Made by a program: the position numbers and the translations under genes. DNA of 34,104 bases, taken from assembly GCA_002499905.1 (NCBI GenBank), contig DANP01000001.1, positions 1 to 34,104 on the forward strand, written 5' to 3'. Positions 15,636-22,183 of this stretch are shown one piece after another; the first letter of the stretch is position 1; each line of letters begins with the position of its first letter. This stretch comes from Methanolinea sp. UBA277. GTDB lineage: Archaea; Halobacteriota; Methanomicrobia; Methanomicrobiales; Methanospirillaceae. The notes below the pieces were generated by a model. It worked only from the letters and a program-made list of their open reading frames with translations, was not told the origin of the DNA and ran no database searches.

Positions 15636-15836
15636 ATGGTGCCTGTGCACGAGAAACCGACTGATACGGCTGAAGGGCGTATCGTGGCCATCCTCGATAT
15701 CGGAACCAACTCGATACGGATCCTCATCGTCTTCGGTAGAGGGGAACGGATCCGGACTGCTCAGCCGGACAGGATGAACGACCGGCTTATCCGCCGGCCC
15801 GGACCGATTCAGGGGACCGCAGTCTCACCCGGATGA
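15636..15836 (+). pseudogene. Truncated Ppx/GppA phosphatase remnant
   Basis: The 66-codon frame carries GRIVAILDIGTNSIRILIV, which is the first phosphate-binding loop of exopolyphosphatase/GppA proteins (consensus D-I/L-G-S/T-N-S-x-R-L). After about residue 32 the sequence stops looking like the family, and the frame closes inside the 3' end of the convergent znuB-like gene. An intact family member has at least 300 residues. I read it as the 5' stub of a deleted gene, with a junction near 15735-15790. It could instead be a chance small gene, but the motif is very specific. A polyphosphate kinase and a CHAD protein lie 6 kb away. Confidence 0.65.
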
Positions 15837-16617
15837 GGGCCAGCCCGTATCCGGCGGCCGCGAGCAGGATGATGGTTGCTCCCGAAGGGACGTCAAGGGC
15901 ATAGGAAAGGAAGAGGCCTCCGAGCGAGCAGGCCGCAGCAAAAATGATGGATACGACCATCATGGCCCTGATGCTCTGCGTGAACTCCCTGGCCACCGCT
16001 GCCGGCAGGGTGAGCAGGGCGATCACCAGGATGATCCCCACCACCCGGATCAGGACGACAACGGTGAGGGCGATCAGGAGGAACAGGAGGAGGATGAGCG
16101 CGGTCACCGGGAGGTTCATGACCCGGGCGTATTCCTCGTCAAAGGTCACGGCCATCAGCTGGTTGAACCAGAGGCCGACCACCGCACAGATCACCAGGGC
16201 CAGGAGGCTCATGACGATGAGATCCCCGGTCGGGATGAGGAGGATGTTCCCGAACAGGAAGCCGAAGAGGTCAGGGGCATAGCCCGGTGCAAGCGCGATG
16301 AGGAGGATCCCGAGAGCCATGCCTGCCGCCCAGACGGCACCGATGAGGGTCTCTACCTGCTGCGAGAGCTTCTCCCGGATCACCCCGATCAGGAGGGCAA
16401 TCCCGGTGGTGAATCCCACGGCGCCGGCAACAGGATCGATGCCGAGGAAGTATCCGAGACCGATGCCGCCGAATGCCGCGTGGGCGAGCCCTCCGCTCAT
16501 CGAGACCAGGCGCTTGACCACCACGTAGGATCCGATGATGCCGCATACCACGCTCGAGATCATTCCGGCAATCACCGCGTTTCTGAAGAACTCGAATTCA
16601 AGGATCCCGAACATCAT
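15787..16617 (-). CDS. Metal ABC transporter permease (ZnuB/TroC type)
   Basis: Protein of 276 residues with about eight hydrophobic helices, typical of the ABC-3 permease family for Zn, Mn or Fe. Family landmarks are the N-terminal FFRNAVIAGMISSVVCGIIGSYVVVKR and GLAHAAFGGIGLGYFLG. It is last in the minus-strand operon regulator - binding protein - ATPase - permease, and its ATG overlaps the end of the ATPase gene by 4 bases (ATGA). Its 3' end covers the tail of the Ppx/GppA remnant, so the deletion that made the remnant may have brought this gene to its present place. Confidence 0.9.
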   Translation of the reverse strand: MMFGILEFEFFRNAVIAGMISSVVCGIIGSYVVVKRLVSMSGGLAHAAFGGIGLGYFLGIDPVAGAVGFTTGIALLIGVIREKLSQQVETLIGAVWAAGMALGILLIALAPGYAPDLFGFLFGNILLIPTGDLIVMSLLALVICAVVGLWFNQLMAVTFDEEYARVMNLPVTALILLLFLLIALTVVVLIRVVGIILVIALLTLPAAVAREFTQSIRAMMVVSIIFAAACSLGGLFLSYALDVPSGATIILLAAAGYGLALIRVRLRSPESVRAGG

Positions 16618-17378
16618 GACTCCTTCTCATGCTCGCGGAGCACCCGGTGCGGAATGCCGTGGGCGATGAGATCAACCGGGCAGTGATAGGCGGCGGTCAG
16701 CATATCCGGGGTGATCTCATTGGTGTCATGGGTGTAGATCCGCTCGTTTAAGCAGGCGACGCGGGTGACATGGGTGGATATGGCCCCGATATCATGGGTC
16801 GCCATCAGGATGGTCATGGTCTTCTTGAGCTCCTCCAGCAGGTCGAAGAGCTGGGCTTCGGTAGGGATATCGACGTAGACCATCGCCTCATCGAGGATCA
16901 GGAGATCGGGTTCGCCGACCAGAGCCCGGGCGATGATGGCCCGCTGCCGTTCCCCTCCCGAGAGGCGCCGGAGCTCCCGCCCGATCAGGTGCCCGATGCC
17001 GGTCCGCTCAACAGCCTTGTGCATAGCAGCACGATCATCAGGGGAGTACCGCTTGAACGGTCCAGGGATGTGGCCAAGCCTCCCGGAGAGGACCATTGTC
17101 TCCACCGTAACCGGGTACTGGAAATCAAAAGTCCTGAACTGCGGGACATACCCCACCCGGGTCCGCCCTTCCCGCGGGTGCTGCCCGAAGAGGCGCACGT
17201 CTCCGGAGTCAGTCTCCTGGAGCCCGAGAATCACCCGGAGGAGCGTGGTCTTGCCACCGCCATTCGGACCGATGAGTGCATACAGGTCGCCCTTCCGCAC
17301 CGTGAGATCGACATGATCGAGCACCGCCCGCCCCCCGAGCCTGCACGATACGTCTCTGACTTCGATAACCGGTTCCAT
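16614..17378 (-). CDS. Metal ABC transporter ATP-binding protein (ZnuC/TroB type)
   Basis: Protein of 254 residues. Walker A is GPNGGGKTT, the signature is LSGGERQRAIIARAL and Walker B is LLILDEAMVYVD, followed by the switch histidine in MATHDIG. DEAMVYVD replaces the more usual DEPxxGVD. ATG 17378 (MEPVIEVRDVSCRLGG) is preferred, because the extra 21 residues from the upstream start would read back into the binding-protein gene. Four bases separate it from that gene, and it overlaps the permease by 4 bases. It powers import by the neighbouring permease and binding protein. Confidence 0.92.
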   Translation of the reverse strand: MEPVIEVRDVSCRLGGRAVLDHVDLTVRKGDLYALIGPNGGGKTTLLRVILGLQETDSGDVRLFGQHPREGRTRVGYVPQFRTFDFQYPVTVETMVLSGRLGHIPGPFKRYSPDDRAAMHKAVERTGIGHLIGRELRRLSGGERQRAIIARALVGEPDLLILDEAMVYVDIPTEAQLFDLLEELKKTMTILMATHDIGAISTHVTRVACLNERIYTHDTNEITPDMLTAAYHCPVDLIAHGIPHRVLREHEKES

Positions 17379-17382
17379 GCTG

Positions 17383-18255
17383 CTAGCTCCCGGCAAAAGC
17401 CGTGGCGATCCGTTCCATGTTCCCGAGGTAATCGGGGGCAAGGGGATCGATTACCATGACCGATGCCCCAATCTCATCGGCAATTGCCTGCGCTTCCCGC
17501 CGGTTCTCCTGTGCCTCGGCGAACACCACCATGACCCCCTGTGCCCTCGCACGCGTGATGAGGCGTTGGAGATCCTTTGCGGTCGGTTCTTTCCCCTCCT
17601 GCTCGATGGAGACGATGGAGAGGCCGTAATCGCGTGCAAAGTAGTCCCATGCCTCATGGGTAACGAGAATCATCCCCGGATCCTCACGCAGGAGATCCGC
17701 GGAGATGTTCCGGTCCAGATCATCGATGCGGGCGATATACCGGTTGGCGTTTTCCCGGTACATCTCTTCGTACTCCGGGTCGGCGAGAATCAGGGCATCC
17801 CTGGTGGTTTCCGCCATGATCCGGGCATTCCTGAGGGAGAGCCAGACGTGGGGGTCCCGCCGGTCCCCTGTGCCGAGGTAGTCCACTCCCCCGGAAGTAT
17901 TCACCACGACCAGGGCCGGGTTCATCGCCCGGAGCCGGTCGGCCAGCGTATCCTCGACCGGGAAGAGGCCGCTTCCGAGGGTCATGTACAGGTCAGCGGT
18001 GGATGCCCGCGCCACCAGCCCCGGCGATGGTTCATAGATGTGTGGATCGGATCCGGGAGGGACCAGGACGAGGACATCCACCCTGCCGTCCCCGATCTCA
18101 CGGACCATCTCCTCCTGCGGAGGTATGGTCACCGCCACCAGGATCCCCTGCCCCTGATCATGCTGTCCGGGAGAGAGACATCCTGCCGACACCACCAGGC
18201 AGAAACTGATGATGAGGAACATGCAGATCCGGAACAGGGTCAGAGAAGGGATCAT
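17383..18255 (-). CDS. Metal ABC transporter substrate-binding lipoprotein (ZnuA/TroA type)
   Basis: Protein of 290 residues with an N-terminal signal segment that ends VVSAGCLSPG, a lipobox-like site, so it should be anchored outside the membrane. Candidate metal ligands are the histidines in SDPHIYEPSP, RDPHVWLSL and VTHEAWDYF, and the Asp in VIDPLAPDYLG, the His3-Asp set of TroA/ZnuA. The histidine-rich loop of many ZnuA proteins is absent. Zinc or manganese are both possible, and the His3 set slightly favours zinc. It begins 10 bases after the regulator gene. Confidence 0.9.
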   Translation of the reverse strand: MIPSLTLFRICMFLIISFCLVVSAGCLSPGQHDQGQGILVAVTIPPQEEMVREIGDGRVDVLVLVPPGSDPHIYEPSPGLVARASTADLYMTLGSGLFPVEDTLADRLRAMNPALVVVNTSGGVDYLGTGDRRDPHVWLSLRNARIMAETTRDALILADPEYEEMYRENANRYIARIDDLDRNISADLLREDPGMILVTHEAWDYFARDYGLSIVSIEQEGKEPTAKDLQRLITRARAQGVMVVFAEAQENRREAQAIADEIGASVMVIDPLAPDYLGNMERIATAFAGS

Positions 18256-18264
18256 AATTGCATA

Positions 18265-18750
18265 TCAGCTAACTTTTTCATGCCAGCGTGCGGCCATCGC
18301 TTCCGGACGGCAGAGGGCATCGTGGGTTATCTCACCGCAGAGACCGGCGGTCGGATGACCCAGGGCCCGGCACATCTTGTTGACCGCTCCGCGGGAGATG
18401 AAACACTCGATCCGGGAGGTCTCTTCGCATGCTTCCTGGTCGGAGAGCCCGTAATGCGACAGGATGAGTCCGACAATCCGATGCCTTCTCAGGAGGAACG
18501 CGCTGTACTCCTCCCCGAACCCGGTCAGCACTACATCGCCGTAGGGCTCGTGGCAGACGAATCCCTCCGTTCTCAGTTCCTGGACAGTCCGGGTTGCCGT
18601 GGAGGGATCGACCCCGAAGTGCCCTGATAATTCCGAGATCTTCGCGCATCCCCCGTGCCCGGAGAGGTACTTCAGGTACGCCACCTTGCGGGGGGAGAGC
18701 TCGAGCCCGGTATAGTCCTGCATCAAGCAGGTATCAGATGCCGGGCTCAT
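18265..18750 (-). CDS. DtxR/MntR-type metal-dependent regulator
   Basis: Protein of 161 residues. The N-terminal half is a winged helix (LSPRKVAYLKYLS, then HFGVDPSTATRTVQELRTEGFV). A dimerisation/metal domain follows, with FLLRRHRIVGLILSHYGL, EACEETSRIECFISRGAVNKM and a Cys/His-rich end; this is the DtxR-family plan, without the SH3-like third domain. It heads the metal-import operon and lies right behind an operator-like inverted repeat, so autoregulation is likely. ATG 18750 is used; ATG 18723 is a possible alternative. Cysteines are unusually common for the family, including CHEP, IEC, MCRALGH and ALC. The metal sensed is not certain. Confidence 0.88.
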   Translation of the reverse strand: MSPASDTCLMQDYTGLELSPRKVAYLKYLSGHGGCAKISELSGHFGVDPSTATRTVQELRTEGFVCHEPYGDVVLTGFGEEYSAFLLRRHRIVGLILSHYGLSDQEACEETSRIECFISRGAVNKMCRALGHPTAGLCGEITHDALCRPEAMAARWHEKVS

Positions 18751-18755
18751 CAAAA

Positions 18756-18786
18756 TTTTGGTTCTGTACCAAAACCGGATTTGGTA
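18756..18786 (-). promoter_or_regulatory. Operator-like repeat, three half-sites, upstream of the metal operon
   Basis: TTTTGGT-TCTGT-ACCAAAA (18756-18774) is a perfect 7-bp inverted repeat with a 5-base spacer. A third half-site TTTGGTA (18780-18786) follows at the same 12-base spacing. The element ends 5 bases upstream of the regulator ATG on the minus strand, where a bound repressor would block transcription. It is probably bound by the DtxR-type regulator encoded next to it. Confidence 0.65.
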
Positions 18787-18832
18787 TGTGGGGACGATAC
18801 CGTTCCTGAAGCCCCCGGCGGCACAATGAACG

Positions 18833-18861
18833 GCTCCCCGTTACAGGGAGCGCGGGCTCCC
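18833..18861. repeat. Mutually exclusive hairpins GCTCCC/GGGAGC/GCTCCC
   Basis: GCTCCC (18833-18838), GGGAGC (18846-18851) and GCTCCC (18856-18861) can pair in two alternative ways around the shared middle element. It lies in the 140-base gap between the end of ruvB and the metal-operon operator. There is no T tract, so it is not a classic terminator. Function unknown; it may be chance in GC-rich sequence. Confidence 0.3.
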
Positions 18862-18926
18862 GTACGGCAGATGTGCACAGGAAAGCGTTGGCAGGGGAAC
18901 CCGGCACAGTCCGCGGCCCGGCACCT

Positions 18927-19919
18927 CTACCACCACTGGGGCCGGATATGCCCCTTTGCCGCAGGAGTCGCCTCCCTCCCCTGCGATGTCCGCTTGATCA
19001 GCCCGGACTGGATGAGGTAGGGTTCATAGACCTCTTCGATGGTCCTGGAATCTTCCCCGATCGAGATGGCGATGGTCTTCAGCCCCACCGGGCCTCCCCC
19101 GAAATCCTCGACAATAACCGAGAGGATCCTCCGGTCGACCTCATCGAGGCCCAGCCGGTCGACTCCGAGGAGGGTGAGGGCCTGGTCCGCAACCGTTCCG
19201 GTGATACACCCGTCTCCGCGCACCAACGCATAATCCCCCACCCTGCGGAGCAGCCGGTTGGCGATCCTTGGGGTACCCCGGCTCCTCCCGGCAATCTCGG
19301 CACACCCGTCAGGGGTGACCGGGATGCCCAGGACACCGGCACTGCGCCGCACGATCCGGGCGAGTTCTTCGGGGGAGTAAGGATTGAGCCGGAAGATCAT
19401 TCCGAACCGGTCGCGGAACGGGGAGGAGAGGAGTCCCACGCGCGTGGTTGCCCCGACCAGGGTGAAGGGGGCGAGATCAATCTTGATCGACCGGGCACTC
19501 GGCCCCTCACCGATCATTACATCGATCTCGAAGTCCTCCATGGCAGGGTACAGGATCTCCTCCACCACGGTCGGGAGACGGTGAATCTCATCGATGAACA
19601 GGGTGTCCCCCTCCTTGAGGAGGGTGAGGATGGCGGCAAGATCGCCTGCCTTCTCAAGGACCGGCCCGCTTGTGCACAGGATACCGCTGCCCATCTCCCG
19701 GGAGATGATATGGGCAAGCGTGGTCTTTCCAAGCCCGGGGGGTCCGGAAAAGAGGATGTGGTCAAGCTGCGATCCCCGCATCCGGGCCGCATCGATGGCG
19801 ATGGCCAGCGCTTCCCTGACCGGTTCCTGGCCGATGAAATCCGGGAGCCGGTCCGGCCGTATTCCCGGCTCCTCGATCTCGCCCTCCCTCATCGCTGCGG
19901 ATACGATGCCTTCTTCCAT
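18927..19919 (-). CDS. ruvB: Holliday junction branch-migration ATPase RuvB
   Basis: Protein of 330 residues, full length for bacterial RuvB. Walker A GPPGLGKT is at 59-66 and Walker B DEIH at 110-113. LVGATTRVGLLSSPFRDRFG contains sensor 1 and the expected arginine finger. The C-terminal winged helix holds GLDEVDRRILSVIVEDFGGGPVG and YEPYLIQSGLI. RuvB hexamers drive branch migration with RuvA. It begins 2 bases after ruvA and closes the ruvC-ruvA-ruvB operon. Most archaea have no RuvB, so the gene points to old transfer from bacteria, though base composition looks like that of its neighbours. Confidence 0.97.
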   Translation of the reverse strand: MEEGIVSAAMREGEIEEPGIRPDRLPDFIGQEPVREALAIAIDAARMRGSQLDHILFSGPPGLGKTTLAHIISREMGSGILCTSGPVLEKAGDLAAILTLLKEGDTLFIDEIHRLPTVVEEILYPAMEDFEIDVMIGEGPSARSIKIDLAPFTLVGATTRVGLLSSPFRDRFGMIFRLNPYSPEELARIVRRSAGVLGIPVTPDGCAEIAGRSRGTPRIANRLLRRVGDYALVRGDGCITGTVADQALTLLGVDRLGLDEVDRRILSVIVEDFGGGPVGLKTIAISIGEDSRTIEEVYEPYLIQSGLIKRTSQGREATPAAKGHIRPQWW

Positions 19920-19921
19920 TG

Positions 19922-20518
19922 CTAATGCTCCCGGAGCCCGGCGAGCGCCGCCTTGATAACCCCCGCGACCCCGTCAGTTTTCCCTGCGGAAAGGACCTGG
20001 TCGACCGCTGCCCGCGATTCTCGTTCGCCGAACCCGAGAGCAACCAGGGCACTCACCGCATCCCTCCGTAGCGGGTCGATCCCGGCCGGCGCAGCTCCTT
20101 CAAATTCGGCTGCTTTCTTTTTGAGCTTGTCCCTGAGCTCCAGGATAAGCCGTTTTGCGTTCTTCTGCCCGATACCCGAGATCCTGGTGAGCACCTTTTC
20201 GTCCTCGTCAAGGATGGCCGCGGCAAATTCAGGGATGCTGATCTGGGAGAGAATCGAAAGGGCCAGAGCCGGGCCCACCCGGGTCACGCTGATCAGCATG
20301 CGGAACATCTCGAGCCCGGTCTGGTGGAGGAACCCGTACAGCACCAGTTCATCCTCGCGGACGGCGAGGAAGGTGTGCACCCGGACCATCCCGGCGGTTC
20401 CGGCAATCTCCCGGAGGTCCGGTGAGGTCATCCGGATGTCAAAGCCGACACCGTTCACGTCGATGATGACCGAACCCTCCCGGGTTGAAACAACCTGTCC
20501 GCTGAGCCGCGAGATCAT
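19922..20518 (-). CDS. ruvA: Holliday junction DNA-binding protein RuvA
   Basis: Protein of 198 residues, normal for RuvA. The N-terminal OB fold starts MISRLSGQVV and has VNGVGFDIRM. A helix-hairpin-helix region holds LISVTRVGPALALSIL and RISGIGQKNAKRLILEL. The C-terminal UBA-like domain, DAVSALVALGFGERESRAAV, contacts RuvB. ATG 20518 is favoured over GTG 20524 because GAGGTG lies 3 bases ahead of it. It starts 2 bases after ruvC and ends 2 bases before ruvB. RuvA tetramers hold the junction square for branch migration. Confidence 0.96.
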   Translation of the reverse strand: MISRLSGQVVSTREGSVIIDVNGVGFDIRMTSPDLREIAGTAGMVRVHTFLAVREDELVLYGFLHQTGLEMFRMLISVTRVGPALALSILSQISIPEFAAAILDEDEKVLTRISGIGQKNAKRLILELRDKLKKKAAEFEGAAPAGIDPLRRDAVSALVALGFGERESRAAVDQVLSAGKTDGVAGVIKAALAGLREH

Positions 20519-20520
20519 GG

Positions 20521-20994
20521 TCACCTCATCACATGGACGTGGCAGAGAGCAACGGAGAGGCCGTCCGCGACATCATCGGGTTTCGGGATCTCGGGGAGAT
20601 CGAGCAGGCGCCGGATCATCTCCTGCATCTGCTTTTTATCGGCCCTCCCGGACCCGGTTATCGCCTGCTTTACCTGGTTCGGAGTATATTCCGCCACCGG
20701 GATCCCGTTCTGCCGGGCGGCGAGGAGTATGACCCCTCTCACCTCGGAAACGTTCAGGGCCGAGGTCACATTCCGGGAGAAGAACAGTTTTTCCATGGCC
20801 ATCCAGGCCGGCCTGTAGCGCCGGATGAGGTCTGATATACCGTTGTATATCTCTTCCAGGCGCTCCGGGGTTTCTTTCTCCTTGCCCGAAGTCCGGATGC
20901 AGTCATAGCAGACGGCCCGCGATCTCCCGTCCTTCACCTCAAGGATCCCGTACCCGACGATTGCCAGGCCCGGGTCGATACCGAGCACAATCAT
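20521..20994 (-). CDS. ruvC: Holliday junction resolvase RuvC
   Basis: Protein of 157 residues, slightly short of the usual 160-180. It has the RNase H-like core of RuvC and all four acidic catalytic positions: Asp7 (GIDPG), Glu68 (AMEKLFF), Asp141 and Asp144 (PDDVADGLS). It cleaves Holliday junctions made during recombination. ATG 20994 is preferred, as the family begins MIVLGIDPG there; the 23-residue extension upstream would read through a hairpin. It is first in ruvC-ruvA-ruvB. Archaea normally use Hjc for this job, so whether an hjc gene also exists in this genome would be informative. Confidence 0.95.
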   Translation of the reverse strand: MIVLGIDPGLAIVGYGILEVKDGRSRAVCYDCIRTSGKEKETPERLEEIYNGISDLIRRYRPAWMAMEKLFFSRNVTSALNVSEVRGVILLAARQNGIPVAEYTPNQVKQAITGSGRADKKQMQEMIRRLLDLPEIPKPDDVADGLSVALCHVHVMR

Positions 20995-21003
20995 GTCGCT
21001 GTT

Positions 21004-21025
21004 CCTGGAAATGGGCAATTCCAGG
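21004..21025 (-). promoter_or_regulatory. Inverted repeat in the ruvC leader
   Basis: CCTGGAA (21004-21010) and TTCCAGG (21019-21025) form a perfect 7-bp inverted repeat with an 8-base spacer, starting 9 bases upstream of the ruvC ATG. The only AGGAA-type ribosome-binding site lies in the proximal arm. In RNA the hairpin would hide it; in DNA the element could be an operator. Confidence 0.4.
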
Positions 21026-21112
21026 GAGTGGATTTGTTTCTTGCAGAGATATCCTTTTGCCACCGGGAAAACAGGCCGGATTGCGCTGATCGGACAGGGA
21101 TCTCGACGCGGC

Positions 21113-22183
21113 TCATCCGGATTTCCTGTTGGCAGCCGTCACCTGAATCTCATGACAGGATGTCTCCGGGGGCGGCTGTGCGATAAGTTCCCGCAGGGCT
21201 TCAAAGAACCGGGCGTCCCGGAGGGTGTCCCACATCTCCACGAATGCCCGGTACAACCGGGCCCGCTCCTGCTTCCGGTCGTCGAGGAGTCCGGGGATTC
21301 CGGACCAGCCTTCACCAGGGATGTGCCTTCCCGGAGGCGGTTCTGATTCCATCCCCTGTGGTTCCTGCATGAAACGGGGCAGGTATCCGATCCAGACATC
21401 GCAGTCATGCATCTGTCCCAGGACATCCTGGAGTACACGCACCTTCTGTACCGGCTTTTTAAGCTCTCCGGAATAGAGGCGGTTGAATGCCTCGAGCGTA
21501 TACCGGAGTCTCTTTGCCGCAATCCTCATCTCGTGGTGCCGGGTCACTGCGTCCGGATCATGGACAGCCGGCACATAGGCCAGGAGATCATCTATCCGGG
21601 AAGAGATTTTCCGCTGCGCTCTGCGATGGAGCGCCCGGGGCTTCCTGATGCCTTTTCCTCCAGACTGCGGACTGGCCAGGGCAACCCCGAACTCATCAAA
21701 CACCCCTCCTTTTCCAACGGATATCCCCGCCGTTTCCACAGCCGTCTGAATCCGTTCCCGCTTCTGCTGCAGCAGACGGAGCAGTGCGGAAACATCCGCC
21801 GCTTCGGACTCACGCACCGTATCTCCCGCCTCTCTCTCCGGGAGGGACATCCCCCGTTCGTGAAGATACTCCTCAAGAAAACCGATCTGGACATCAAGAT
21901 CCCGGGCGTCACCGAGGGATGCAGTGATATTTTTTATCTCCTTCAGCCATTTCCGGTATTTTTTTCCCGGGAAACAGGATTTGAAGATGGGCATCGCCGC
22001 ACGGAGTCTCCGTGATGCAACCCGCATCCGGTGAACGTGCTCGGGATCCGTTCCCTTCCTCGCCCCTTCCGCTTCTCTGACCAGGGCCAGCCACGATTTC
22101 CGGATGTACTGAAAACCGTACGAACAGTATGAGACCGTGCTGTCTCCGGAACCGGGTTTCTGATCAGAGCGGGGTTCCGCCAT
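21113..22183 (-). CDS. CHAD-domain protein
   Basis: Protein of 356 residues. It is made of the conserved histidine alpha-helical domain: HVHRMRVASRRLRAAMPIFK, LGDARDLDVQIGFL, TRHHEMRIAAKRLRYTLEAF and LQDVLGQMHDCDVWIGYL repeat the H-x2-R-x3-(K/R)RLR pattern twice. CHAD domains bind polyphosphate through their basic helices and often coat polyphosphate granules. ATG 22183 is chosen; it overlaps the end of ppk by 20 bases. Close coupling to the kinase that makes polyphosphate fits the known ligand well. Confidence 0.9.
   Translation of the reverse strand: MAEPRSDQKPGSGDSTVSYCSYGFQYIRKSWLALVREAEGARKGTDPEHVHRMRVASRRLRAAMPIFKSCFPGKKYRKWLKEIKNITASLGDARDLDVQIGFLEEYLHERGMSLPEREAGDTVRESEAADVSALLRLLQQKRERIQTAVETAGISVGKGGVFDEFGVALASPQSGGKGIRKPRALHRRAQRKISSRIDDLLAYVPAVHDPDAVTRHHEMRIAAKRLRYTLEAFNRLYSGELKKPVQKVRVLQDVLGQMHDCDVWIGYLPRFMQEPQGMESEPPPGRHIPGEGWSGIPGLLDDRKQERARLYRAFVEMWDTLRDARFFEALRELIAQPPPETSCHEIQVTAANRKSG

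Noticed and set aside
17377..18627. A 416-codon open frame on the plus strand opposite the metal-binding protein and regulator genes
   Set aside because: It mirrors firmly identified genes, is rich in Pro, Asp and His in shadow-like fashion, and has no promoter or ribosome-binding site.
18873..19925. A 350-codon plus-strand frame opposite ruvB
   Set aside because: Antisense shadow of ruvB; the ruvB frame carries every family motif.
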